Shown here one piece after another: positions 57,634 through 64,000 of a stretch of 64,000 bases of DNA. Position 1 is the stretch's first letter; each line of letters begins with the position of its first letter. Source of the DNA: Actinomadura parmotrematis (GTDB lineage Bacteria > Actinomycetota > Actinomycetes > Streptosporangiales > Streptosporangiaceae); the NCBI RefSeq assembly GCF_019458805.1, contig NZ_JAIBOA010000001.1, positions 372,001 through 436,000 of the forward strand, read 5' to 3'. The notes below the pieces were generated by a model. It saw only the letters and a program-made list of their open reading frames with translations. It did not search any database and had not been told where the DNA came from. Made by a program: the position numbers and the translations under genes.

Positions 57634-58692
57634 ATGCGCGTCGTGGTGATCGGGGCGACGGGGAACATCGGCACGAGCACGGTGCGGGCACTCGCCGCCG
57701 ATCCGGGGGTGGAGTCCGTCCTCGGGCTGGCGCGGCGGCCGGCGAGCCTGCCGGTGGACAAGGCCGAGTGGGCGACGGCGGACGTGAGGGAGACCGACCT
57801 CGTCCCGCTGCTGCGCGGCGCGGACGCCGTGGTGCATTTGGCGTGGCTGTTCCAGCCGACGCACGACCCCGTCGTCACCTGGCGCAACAACGTGCTGGGC
57901 AGCGAGCGCGTCTTCGACGCCGTCGCCCGCGCGGGGGTGCCGGCGCTGGTGTACTCGTCCTCGGTCGGCGCCTATTCGCCGGTGCCGCCGGCGGACAAGG
58001 GCGCGCCGGTCACCGAGGACTGGCCGACGCACGCGCGCCCGACCGCCGCTTACGGCCGGGAGAAGGCGTACGTCGAGCGGCTGCTGGACGTCTTCGAGCG
58101 CGACCACCCCGACCGGCGGGTGGTGCGGATGCGGCCGGGGTTCGTGTTCCAGCGGTCGGCGGCCTCGGGGCAGCGGCGCCTGTTCGCCGGGCCGCTGCTG
58201 CCGAACCCGCTGGTGCGGCCGGGGCTGCTGCCGGTGGTCCCCGACATCCCCGGGCTGCGGTTCCAGGTGCTGCACGCGCGGGACGCGGGCGAGGCGTTCC
58301 GGCTGGCGGTGACGCGGGACGTGCGCGGGGCGTTCAACCTCGGCGCCGATCCGGTGATCGGCGTGCCGGAGCTGGCGCGGCTGCTGGACGCCCGTCCGGT
58401 GCCGGTGCCCGCGCGGGCGGCGCGGGCCGCGCTCGGCGCGGCGTGGCGGCTGCGTCTGGTGCCGGCCTCGCCGGGGCTGCTGGACCTGGCGCTGCACGTG
58501 CCGGTCATGGACGTGGCGCGCGCCCGCGGCGAGCTCGGCTGGTCGCCCCGGCACAGCGCGTTCGAGGCGCTGGAGGACTTCCTGTCGGGCCTGCGCGAGG
58601 GAGCGGGGGCGGACACGCCCCCGCTGTCGCCTCGCACGAGCGGCCCGGCGCGGCTGCGGGAGCTGCTGACCGGCGTCGGGCGCCGCCCCTGA
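57634..58692 (+). CDS. NAD-dependent epimerase/dehydratase (extended SDR)
   Basis: 352 residues. The Rossmann motif VVVIGATGNIGTS binds NAD(P). DAVVHLAWLFQPTHD, the catalytic Ser region YSSSVGAYSP and Tyr-x3-Lys YGREK follow, so the catalytic triad is intact. The C-terminal FNLGADPVIGVPELARLL and WSPRHSAFEALEDFLSGL fit the SDR epimerase family. Substrate, probably a nucleotide sugar or related carbonyl, is unknown. The last ~40 residues are variable. Confidence 0.88.
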   Translation: MRVVVIGATGNIGTSTVRALAADPGVESVLGLARRPASLPVDKAEWATADVRETDLVPLLRGADAVVHLAWLFQPTHDPVVTWRNNVLGSERVFDAVARAGVPALVYSSSVGAYSPVPPADKGAPVTEDWPTHARPTAAYGREKAYVERLLDVFERDHPDRRVVRMRPGFVFQRSAASGQRRLFAGPLLPNPLVRPGLLPVVPDIPGLRFQVLHARDAGEAFRLAVTRDVRGAFNLGADPVIGVPELARLLDARPVPVPARAARAALGAAWRLRLVPASPGLLDLALHVPVMDVARARGELGWSPRHSAFEALEDFLSGLREGAGADTPPLSPRTSGPARLRELLTGVGRRP

Positions 58693-58708
58693 CGCGCGGG
58701 GCCGTGCC

Positions 58709-60172
58709 TCACTCCTCGATGAGCACGCGGACGCTGCCGAGGTCGGGGTCGGCGGCGTCCGGTACGACCATCCCGGCGTTCTTGCCGCTGCCGAGGTAGG
58801 CCACGACGGCGGTGTCGAGGCGCTCGCCCGGCAGCGCCGCCGGGATGCCGGGCGGGTAGGGGGTGAGCATCTCGGCGCTGATCCGGCCGGCGGCCTCCTC
58901 CAGCGGCACCTGCTCGACGCGGCCGAAGAACGCGTCGCGGGGCAGGACGGCCTGCTCCAGGCGCAGGTCGCGCGGTGCGGGGACGTCGATCGCGGGCGGG
59001 TCGGGCAGTTCCCCGGCGCGGCGGGCGAGGTCGCGGATCGCCTCGACCAGGACGGCGGCGGTGTCCTTGTCGTCGGCGTAGGTGAGCTGGGCGCTGGTGC
59101 GCCGGTGGTCGGAGACGTGCAGGTCGACGCGGTGGTGCTCGCGCAGCCAGTCGGCGGCCTGGTAGCCCGACACCCCGAGGGCGGACACGTCCATGATGAT
59201 CTGGAGGGGGTCCAGGTCGGCGGCCTTGCCGGGGCCGAGGAAGGCGTCGTGGTGGACGGTGACGCCGTCGACGCCGTCGAGCTCGGCGCGGGTGGCGTGC
59301 GCGAGGTCGAGCGCGGCGCCGAGGAGGCGCGCGCCGTCCTGCACCATCTGGCGGCGCCAGCCGTCGAGGCCCGCGTAGATGAGGACCGACGGGCTGGTGG
59401 TGCCGAGCAGGTCGGCGCGCTGCTCCAGCACCGCCGGGTCGACGAGGTCGCCCTGCTGGTGGAACACCGAGCCCTGTTCCAGGCCGCCGCCCATCTTGTG
59501 GACGCTGGTGACGCAGACGTCGGCGCCGGCGTCCATCGCCCAGGCGGGCAGGGCGTCGTGGAAGGGCAGGTGCGCGCCCCACGCCTCGTCGACGATGAGG
59601 GGGCGGCCGTGCTCGTGGCAGGCGTCGGCGATCGCGGCGAGGTCGGCGCAGGTGCCGTAGGGCGTCGGGCTGGTGACGAGGGCGCCGCGCGCGTCGGGGT
59701 GCGCGGCGAGGGCGGCGCGGAAGGCGTCGGCGGACGGCGGGTGGGCCAGGTGCAGGTCGGCGTCGAAGTCCGGGTCGACCCAGACGGGCCGGATCCCGGC
59801 GATGATGAGCCCGGCGACGACGGACTTGTGCGCGTCGCGGCCGACGAGGAGCTTCTCGTGCGGCCCGGCGACGGCCAGCATGGCGCTCTTGACCGACAGG
59901 GAGCTGCCGCAGGTGGAGAAGAACGTGCGGTCGGCGTGCACGGCGTCGGCCATGAGCTCCTGGGCGCGCTCCAGCACGCGGCCCGAGGACGTGCGGTCGT
60001 CCAGCCCGGCGATCGCGAGGACGTCGGAGCGGAACACGTCCGCGCCGAGCGCGTCGCGGACGCGCGGGTCGGTTCCGCGGCCCTGCTTGTGGCCGGGCGG
60101 GGTGAACGGCACGTAGCCGCGTTGGTGGTAGGCGTTCAGGGCGTCCAGGACGGGTGCGACGGAATGGTCCAT
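58709..60172 (-). CDS. Orn/Lys/Arg decarboxylase-family PLP enzyme
   Basis: 487 residues. Fold-type I PLP protein of the OKR_DC_1 group: FTPPGHKQGRGTDPRVRDALG at the N-terminus, FFSTCGSSLSVKSAML, GRDAHKSVVAGLIIAG, VDEAWGAHLPFHDALP (PLP Asp) and the PLP lysine Lys226 in VTSVHKMGGG. The C-terminal domain includes TPYPPGIPAALPGER. It likely decarboxylates a basic amino acid to a polyamine precursor; which one is not decidable. Encoded opposite and convergent with the epimerase. Confidence 0.9.
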   Translation of the reverse strand: MDHSVAPVLDALNAYHQRGYVPFTPPGHKQGRGTDPRVRDALGADVFRSDVLAIAGLDDRTSSGRVLERAQELMADAVHADRTFFSTCGSSLSVKSAMLAVAGPHEKLLVGRDAHKSVVAGLIIAGIRPVWVDPDFDADLHLAHPPSADAFRAALAAHPDARGALVTSPTPYGTCADLAAIADACHEHGRPLIVDEAWGAHLPFHDALPAWAMDAGADVCVTSVHKMGGGLEQGSVFHQQGDLVDPAVLEQRADLLGTTSPSVLIYAGLDGWRRQMVQDGARLLGAALDLAHATRAELDGVDGVTVHHDAFLGPGKAADLDPLQIIMDVSALGVSGYQAADWLREHHRVDLHVSDHRRTSAQLTYADDKDTAAVLVEAIRDLARRAGELPDPPAIDVPAPRDLRLEQAVLPRDAFFGRVEQVPLEEAAGRISAEMLTPYPPGIPAALPGERLDTAVVAYLGSGKNAGMVVPDAADPDLGSVRVLIEE

Positions 60173-60361
60173 GCGCGGACCCCTGCCCGGAGCGCGCGGG
60201 TTGACGCGCCGGGGCGCGGGAGGCCCGGCGGGATAGGGCCTTCCGCGCGCGCCCGATCGGGGGGATCCTGCCGAGGTGAATTGGATTCGCGTTCACTTCA
60301 CGGTCGTTCCGATCCCGCAGGCTGTCCCGTGCACCCGCCCCCGTCACGAAAGCCGGAGCCC

Positions 60362-61414
60362 ATGACGATCGCCGCGCCCCGCCGCCCCGCCCTGCTGCTG
60401 ACGCTCACCCTCGCCGCGCCGCTGCTGGTCGCGGCGCCCGCCCGCGCCGCCGCCCCGTCGGTGTTCACCGCCGCCACCGTCGTCCGCGCCGCCGACGGCT
60501 CCTACACCGTGCACTGGGAGGCGGCCGGCGCCGGCACCGTCGCGGTGACCGCCGCCACCGACCCGGCCGCCGCCGGGACCGCCGTCGGCGCCGGCGGGAC
60601 GTCGGGCACCCTGACGGCGTCGGGCCTGCCGGCGGCCGCCCGCTGGTACTTCCGGCTGACGCCCGCGTCGGGGACGCCGCTCGTCGTCGCCGACCGCTCC
60701 CTGCACCTGGCGAACGCCCGCAACTTCCGCGACGCCGGCGGCTACCGCACCGCCGACGGGCACTGGGTGCGGATGGGCCTGGTCTACCGGTCCAACAACC
60801 TGCACTCGCTCGTGCAGAGCGACCTGGACGCCCTCGCGGCGGTCCGCCTGACGCGCGTGGTCGACCTGCGCAACGTCATGGAGCGCACCGAGGACCCCGA
60901 CAAGGTCCCGGCCGGCGCCACCTACCAGGTCGCCGACCTGCTGGACGTCACCAAGGGCCTGCCGAGCGGCGGCGACCTCGGCCTCGCGCTGCTGCTCGCG
61001 CTGCCGTCCCTGCTGGACTCCTCCAAGGACGCGCAGCAGCAGCTCGGCTACCGCCTCATGGTGAACGCCCCGAGCGCCCGCGCCGCCTACCGCGACATGC
61101 TGACCGGCGTCGCCGCGACGCTGAAGCAGAACGGCCCGGCGTCGGTGTTCCACTGCACCGCCGGCAAGGACCGCACCGGCTGGGGCGCGGCCGTCCTGCT
61201 GACGCTCCTCGGCGTGGACCGCGCGACCGTCACCGCCGACTTCCTGGCCAGCAACACCTACTACGGCGCCGACAGCGTCCGGCAGAACTGGCTGGACGCG
61301 GCGTTCGACGAGGTGAACCGCAAGTACGGGTCCTTCGACGCCTACGTGCGGACCGGCCTCGGCCTGTCCGACGACACCGTCGCCACCCTGAAGGCCGGGC
61401 TGCTCACCGACTGA
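60362..61414 (+). CDS. secreted tyrosine-phosphatase-like protein
   Basis: 350 residues. A signal peptide (ALLLTLTLAAPLLVAAPARA) and an N-terminal ~90-residue beta-rich domain (YTVHWEAAGAGTVAVTAATD, fibronectin-like) precede a DSP/Y_phosphatase3 domain: ARNFRDAGGYRTADGHWVRMGLVYRSNNL, RVVDLRNVMERTEDPD and the P-loop VFHCTAGKDRTGWG (C-x5-R). Relatives include secreted protein/lipid phosphatases of mycobacteria (PtpB-type). The ATG 60362 has GGAG upstream and begins the signal peptide. Target unknown. Confidence 0.9.
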   Translation: MTIAAPRRPALLLTLTLAAPLLVAAPARAAAPSVFTAATVVRAADGSYTVHWEAAGAGTVAVTAATDPAAAGTAVGAGGTSGTLTASGLPAAARWYFRLTPASGTPLVVADRSLHLANARNFRDAGGYRTADGHWVRMGLVYRSNNLHSLVQSDLDALAAVRLTRVVDLRNVMERTEDPDKVPAGATYQVADLLDVTKGLPSGGDLGLALLLALPSLLDSSKDAQQQLGYRLMVNAPSARAAYRDMLTGVAATLKQNGPASVFHCTAGKDRTGWGAAVLLTLLGVDRATVTADFLASNTYYGADSVRQNWLDAAFDEVNRKYGSFDAYVRTGLGLSDDTVATLKAGLLTD

Positions 61415-61429
61415 ACGGGCGGGGCGGCC

Positions 61430-61660
61430 GTGCACCCTTTCCCCCGGGGGGAGCGTCTCCTTCCCGTGACGATACCCATGAGGCTGCCGGGGGCCGCCCC
61501 CGCGGAGACCGCCGAGGACGTGGTCCAGGAGGCGTTCCTCGGCCTGTCCGAGCGCGACGCCGCGCGGGTCATGCGCGTCAGCGCCGGCACCGTCAAGTCC
61601 AACGCCTCCCGGGGGCGCACGGTCCTCGGCAGGCTGCTCGCGGAGGAGGGGAATGAACGC
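61430..61660 (+). pseudogene. SigE-type sigma-factor remnant with internal deletion
   Basis: The frame joins a region-2 fragment (AETAEDVVQEAFLGL) directly to a region-4 helix-turn-helix fragment (SERDAARVMRVSAGTVKSNASRGRTVLGRLL). Intact sigma factors of this group have about 100 more residues between these pieces, so the middle of the gene is gone. The N-terminus is also unrelated. The frame reads on without a normal stop into downstream sequence. Confidence 0.65.
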
Positions 61661-62138
61661 GATGGAGCGGCTGCGGGACGCGGCCGAGCACGAGATGGCG
61701 ACGGTGGCCGCGGTGCTGGCGGTGCTGGACGCGCTCGTCCCGCTCGCCCACCTGCGCGACGGCGGCCGCACGCCCGTCCTCGGGGGCGCGGGCGCCCGGC
61801 CGGCTTCCTGATCGGGGTCTCCTACGGCCGGGCGTCGGTCCGGTCGGCGGCGACGGGCACGGCGACCGCCGAGCGGCGCACCTGGACCGACGCCTCCTGG
61901 CTGTCGGCGGCGCTGATCGCCGAGCCCGGCGCCCGCACCGTGGACGGCGCCGTCCTCCGCCCGGACGGCGCCTCCCTGGTCGCGGCGGTGTCCGACCCCA
62001 ACGACGAGAGCGACCGCACCGAGATCGTCGAGCCGGCGGTGCCGGGCGGCCGCGCCGGCGGCGACCTGCTGTACACCCGCGACCGCACCGTCCACCGCTT
62101 CGACGGCGCCCGCGCCGCCGCCCTCACCGGCCGGCGGG
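61653..62138 (+). pseudogene. remnant of the gene downstream of the sigma factor
   Basis: ATG 61653 opens a reading (MNAMERLRDAAEHEMATVAAVL) that stops at 61811, after 52 residues. The downstream stretch 61800-62138 reads as protein-like sequence (VSYGRASVRS, GAVLRPDGASLVAAVSDPND, DLLYTRDRTVHRFDGARA) in another frame, so at least one frameshift separates N- and C-terminal halves. In intact sigma operons this position is often an anti-sigma or membrane protein. It runs into the end of the opposing gene. Confidence 0.5.
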
Positions 62139-63035
62139 TCAGGAGGCGGGCATCGAGGCGATGACCTTCTCCAGCTCGCCGGGGGCCAGCGGCTCGTCCA
62201 CCGCCAGCGACCAGTCCCAGCGGCCGGCGCGCCAGCGGTGCACGTAGACCTCCGGGTCGCCGAAGGACCCGCCGGTGTAGGGCGGGGCGCCCGCCGGGGT
62301 GCGGGCGAGGCGCGCGTCGGCGGGGCCCGGGGCGTCCAGGACGTCCAGCATGACCACCAGCAGCCCGGTCGCCGGGTCGCCGTCGATCAGAGTCGGCTCG
62401 CCGAGCGGCGCCGGCCAGTACGCCGGGGACGGGAGCGGGCGGTCGTGGTAGGCGCTGCGCATCGCCTGCCAGCGCCGCTCCCAGGCGTGCTCGGCGGCGT
62501 AGGCGTCGGCGGGGTCGAAGCGGCGGGCGGGCACGCCGTCCAGCACGCGCAGGTCCGTCAGCTCCTCGCGGTAGGCGCCGCCGGGCGTCTCGGCGAGCAG
62601 GACGAGCGGCAGCTCGGCGTCCACGACCAGCCGCAGCGTCCCGGCGAACGGGGCGTCCAGCGGCACCGCCCACCCGGCGCGGCCGCCGTGCCCGGCGGGG
62701 GCGGGGTCGGCGAGGGGGTGGGCGGCGGCGAGCGCGCCGCCCGAGCCGGGGGCGACCAGGCGCTCGGGGGAGGGTTCGAACGCCCACGGGAACCCGTCCT
62801 CGGCGTACATCAGGCTGACGCGCTCGCCCTCCTCGCGGACGATGACGCGGCCGTCGAGCTCGCGCCGCCAGTGGCCCGGCGGCGCGAACTCGAACCGCTC
62901 GACGGTCGTCACCGTGTCGGGCGGCGGCCACCCGCGGCCGTCGTCGCGGCGCGGGCAGCGCACCGTGTAGGCCCCCGCCAGCGGCGGGCACGGCGCGGAC
63001 GTCAGGTCCCTCCAGAGCTCGCTCCAGGTCGGCAT
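62139..63035 (-). CDS. hypothetical protein, LolA/sigma-associated-like pattern
   Basis: 298 residues, no signal peptide. A DGR-rich middle (ERFEFAPPGHWRRELDGRVIVREEGERVSLMYAEDGF) looks like a lipid- or substrate-sensing beta-sheet (LolA-like) of the kind seen in actinobacterial proteins next to sigma factors. The remainder (FRAGTLRLVVDAELP-like, YVHRWRAGRWDWSLAVDEPL) is unassigned. The position next to a sigma-factor remnant is suggestive but not proof. Function unknown. Confidence 0.6.
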   Translation of the reverse strand: MPTWSELWRDLTSAPCPPLAGAYTVRCPRRDDGRGWPPPDTVTTVERFEFAPPGHWRRELDGRVIVREEGERVSLMYAEDGFPWAFEPSPERLVAPGSGGALAAAHPLADPAPAGHGGRAGWAVPLDAPFAGTLRLVVDAELPLVLLAETPGGAYREELTDLRVLDGVPARRFDPADAYAAEHAWERRWQAMRSAYHDRPLPSPAYWPAPLGEPTLIDGDPATGLLVVMLDVLDAPGPADARLARTPAGAPPYTGGSFGDPEVYVHRWRAGRWDWSLAVDEPLAPGELEKVIASMPAS

Positions 63036-63157
63036 CCGCGGTCCTCCTCCGGTCCTGCGCCCGTCCGGTCCCCTTCCGCGGGACCGGTCCCCCCGGACCC
63101 ATCCCCTCCTTGGAGCACCTCATCCACGGACGTCGCGGCCGCCGCCGGGAGCGGGCG

Positions 63158-64000
63158 TCAGCGGGCCGCCGCGAACGCGGCGCCGGCGGCGGCGCAGGCC
63201 GCGGCCGACACCAGCATCGCCCAGCCGGCGCCGGCCGTCGCGGCGGCGCCCATGAGCGCGACGCCGACGGTCGCGCCGGTCTGGCGGACGGCGTTCAGCA
63301 GCCCGCCGACCGCGCCCGCCGTCCCGTCCGGAGCGGCGCCGACGATCGCCGCCACCAGCGCGGGCAGCGCCGACGAGACGCCGAAGCCGCACGCCAGCAG
63401 GCCCGCCGCCAGCCACGGGTAGCCCGCCCCCGCGAAGGCCGCCGCGGCGAGCGCGGCGCCCCCGGCGGCCAGCAGCGCGAGGCCCGCCAGGATCGGCCCG
63501 CGCGGCCCGTACCGCGCCACGATCCGGCCGGTGACGGGCGGATTGGCGACGAACGGCACCGTCAGCGGCAGGAACGCCAGGCCCGTCTCCAGCGGGCTGA
63601 ATCCGCGCTCGCGCTGCAGCAGCAGCGGCAGCACGAACAGGGCGCCGGTCAGCGCGAAGTTCACCGCCGCGCCCGCCAACAGCCCCGCCCGCACCCGCGC
63701 GGACGCCAGCAGCGCCCGATTCAGCACCGGCGCGTCACTGCGGCGCTCCAGCAGGACGAACCCCGCGCCCGCCGCCGCCGTCCCCACGGCCGCGCACGCG
63801 GCGTGGACCCAGGCGTACGCACCGGCCGCGATCAGGGTGTCAGTGAACAGCGCGAGCGCTGCGGCGGCGGCGAGCTGCGCGGACCAGTCGATGCGGCGCT
63901 CGCCGCGCGGGCACGCGACGGCGCGTCCGAGAGTCAGCGCGAGCACGAGAACGCCGAGCGGCACGTTCACCACGAACACCGCCCGCCACCCGGAGGCCTC
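63158..64000 (-). CDS. MFS transporter (DHA2-like), 5' end beyond the window
   Basis: The visible ~280 C-terminal residues contain eight or nine hydrophobic helices. SGWRAVFVVNVPLGVLVLALTLGRAV at the window edge is the end of the helix 6 region typical of DHA2 drug exporters (G-W-R-x-x-F-x-x-N-x-P). The later [16 protein letters not shown] and GTAGAVGGLLNAVRQTGATVG are also typical. The real start lies beyond base 64000. Drug efflux is plausible but the substrate is unknown. Confidence 0.85.
   Translation of the reverse strand, partial: EASGWRAVFVVNVPLGVLVLALTLGRAVACPRGERRIDWSAQLAAAAALALFTDTLIAAGAYAWVHAACAAVGTAAAGAGFVLLERRSDAPVLNRALLASARVRAGLLAGAAVNFALTGALFVLPLLLQRERGFSPLETGLAFLPLTVPFVANPPVTGRIVARYGPRGPILAGLALLAAGGAALAAAAFAGAGYPWLAAGLLACGFGVSSALPALVAAIVGAAPDGTAGAVGGLLNAVRQTGATVGVALMGAAATAGAGWAMLVSAAACAAAGAAFAAAR

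Noticed and set aside
58050..60347. Long minus-strand frame over the epimerase and decarboxylase genes
   Set aside because: It runs through two supported genes in the wrong frame.

Overview
The window is chromosomal DNA of a very high-GC, gene-dense actinobacterium. The GC-saturated codon use, frequent GTG/TTG starts, ATGA and GTGA stop/start overlaps, and the order hisI-trpCBA-lgt-gltBD-pyk-pdtaR-livKHMGF-polA-rpsA-coaE-uvrB match the conserved core of Streptomyces and related orders. Details such as the GC level and accessory genes suggest a Thermomonosporaceae/Actinomadura-type genome, but the genus cannot be proved from sequence alone.

Layout. 1-7816 (mostly minus strand): the end of an acyl-CoA dehydrogenase, a winged-helix protein, two small secreted proteins, a helical-repeat-like protein and a heterodimeric ABC exporter. 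7954-14391 (plus): a TIGR03085-type protein, a cold-shock protein, hisI and the trp cluster (Trp-associated membrane protein, an odd response regulator, a DUF2752 protein, trpC, a possible mini-ORF, trpB, trpA). No trpE is present where relatives carry it. 14522-20022: an envelope block with a MauE/DoxX-like membrane protein, two DsbA-like proteins, Lgt with a long acidic tail, and two tandem paralogous membrane-anchored proteins that share a cysteine pair. 20284-26318: gltBD (GOGAT). 26469-29332: small accessory genes (GNAT, a Kazal-like protein, YjbR, AraC, PfpI) around a non-coding repeat and hairpin region at 27008-27300.

29453-38303: pyruvate kinase, an HTH-LAGLIDADG homing-endonuclease-like gene next to an anomalous class-I-shaped tRNA with anticodon CAA, the ANTAR response regulator PdtaR, and a complete livKHMGF branched-chain amino-acid importer. 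38380-53807: a DUF4352-like lipoprotein, a thioesterase, polA, a polysaccharide deacetylase, rpsA, a membrane-anchored EEP hydrolase, a GNAT protein, coaE, an ArsB/SLC13-type transporter, an orphan histidine kinase and uvrB. 53863-64000 is more accessory: GNAT, a zinc-ribbon-like protein, DUF4126, an SGNH hydrolase, a class A beta-lactamase divergent from an NAD-dependent epimerase, an Orn/Lys/Arg decarboxylase-family protein, a secreted CX5R phosphatase, decayed sigma-factor and downstream-gene remnants, an unknown protein and a truncated MFS transporter.

Functionally the window combines amino-acid and nitrogen metabolism (trp, GOGAT, liv) with information processing (polA, rpsA, uvrB, PdtaR) and extracytoplasmic thiol/lipoprotein maturation (DsbA, Lgt). 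I see no CRISPR array, prophage, secondary-metabolite cluster or intact IS element. The most unusual item is the tRNA-like gene paired with the LAGLIDADG protein.
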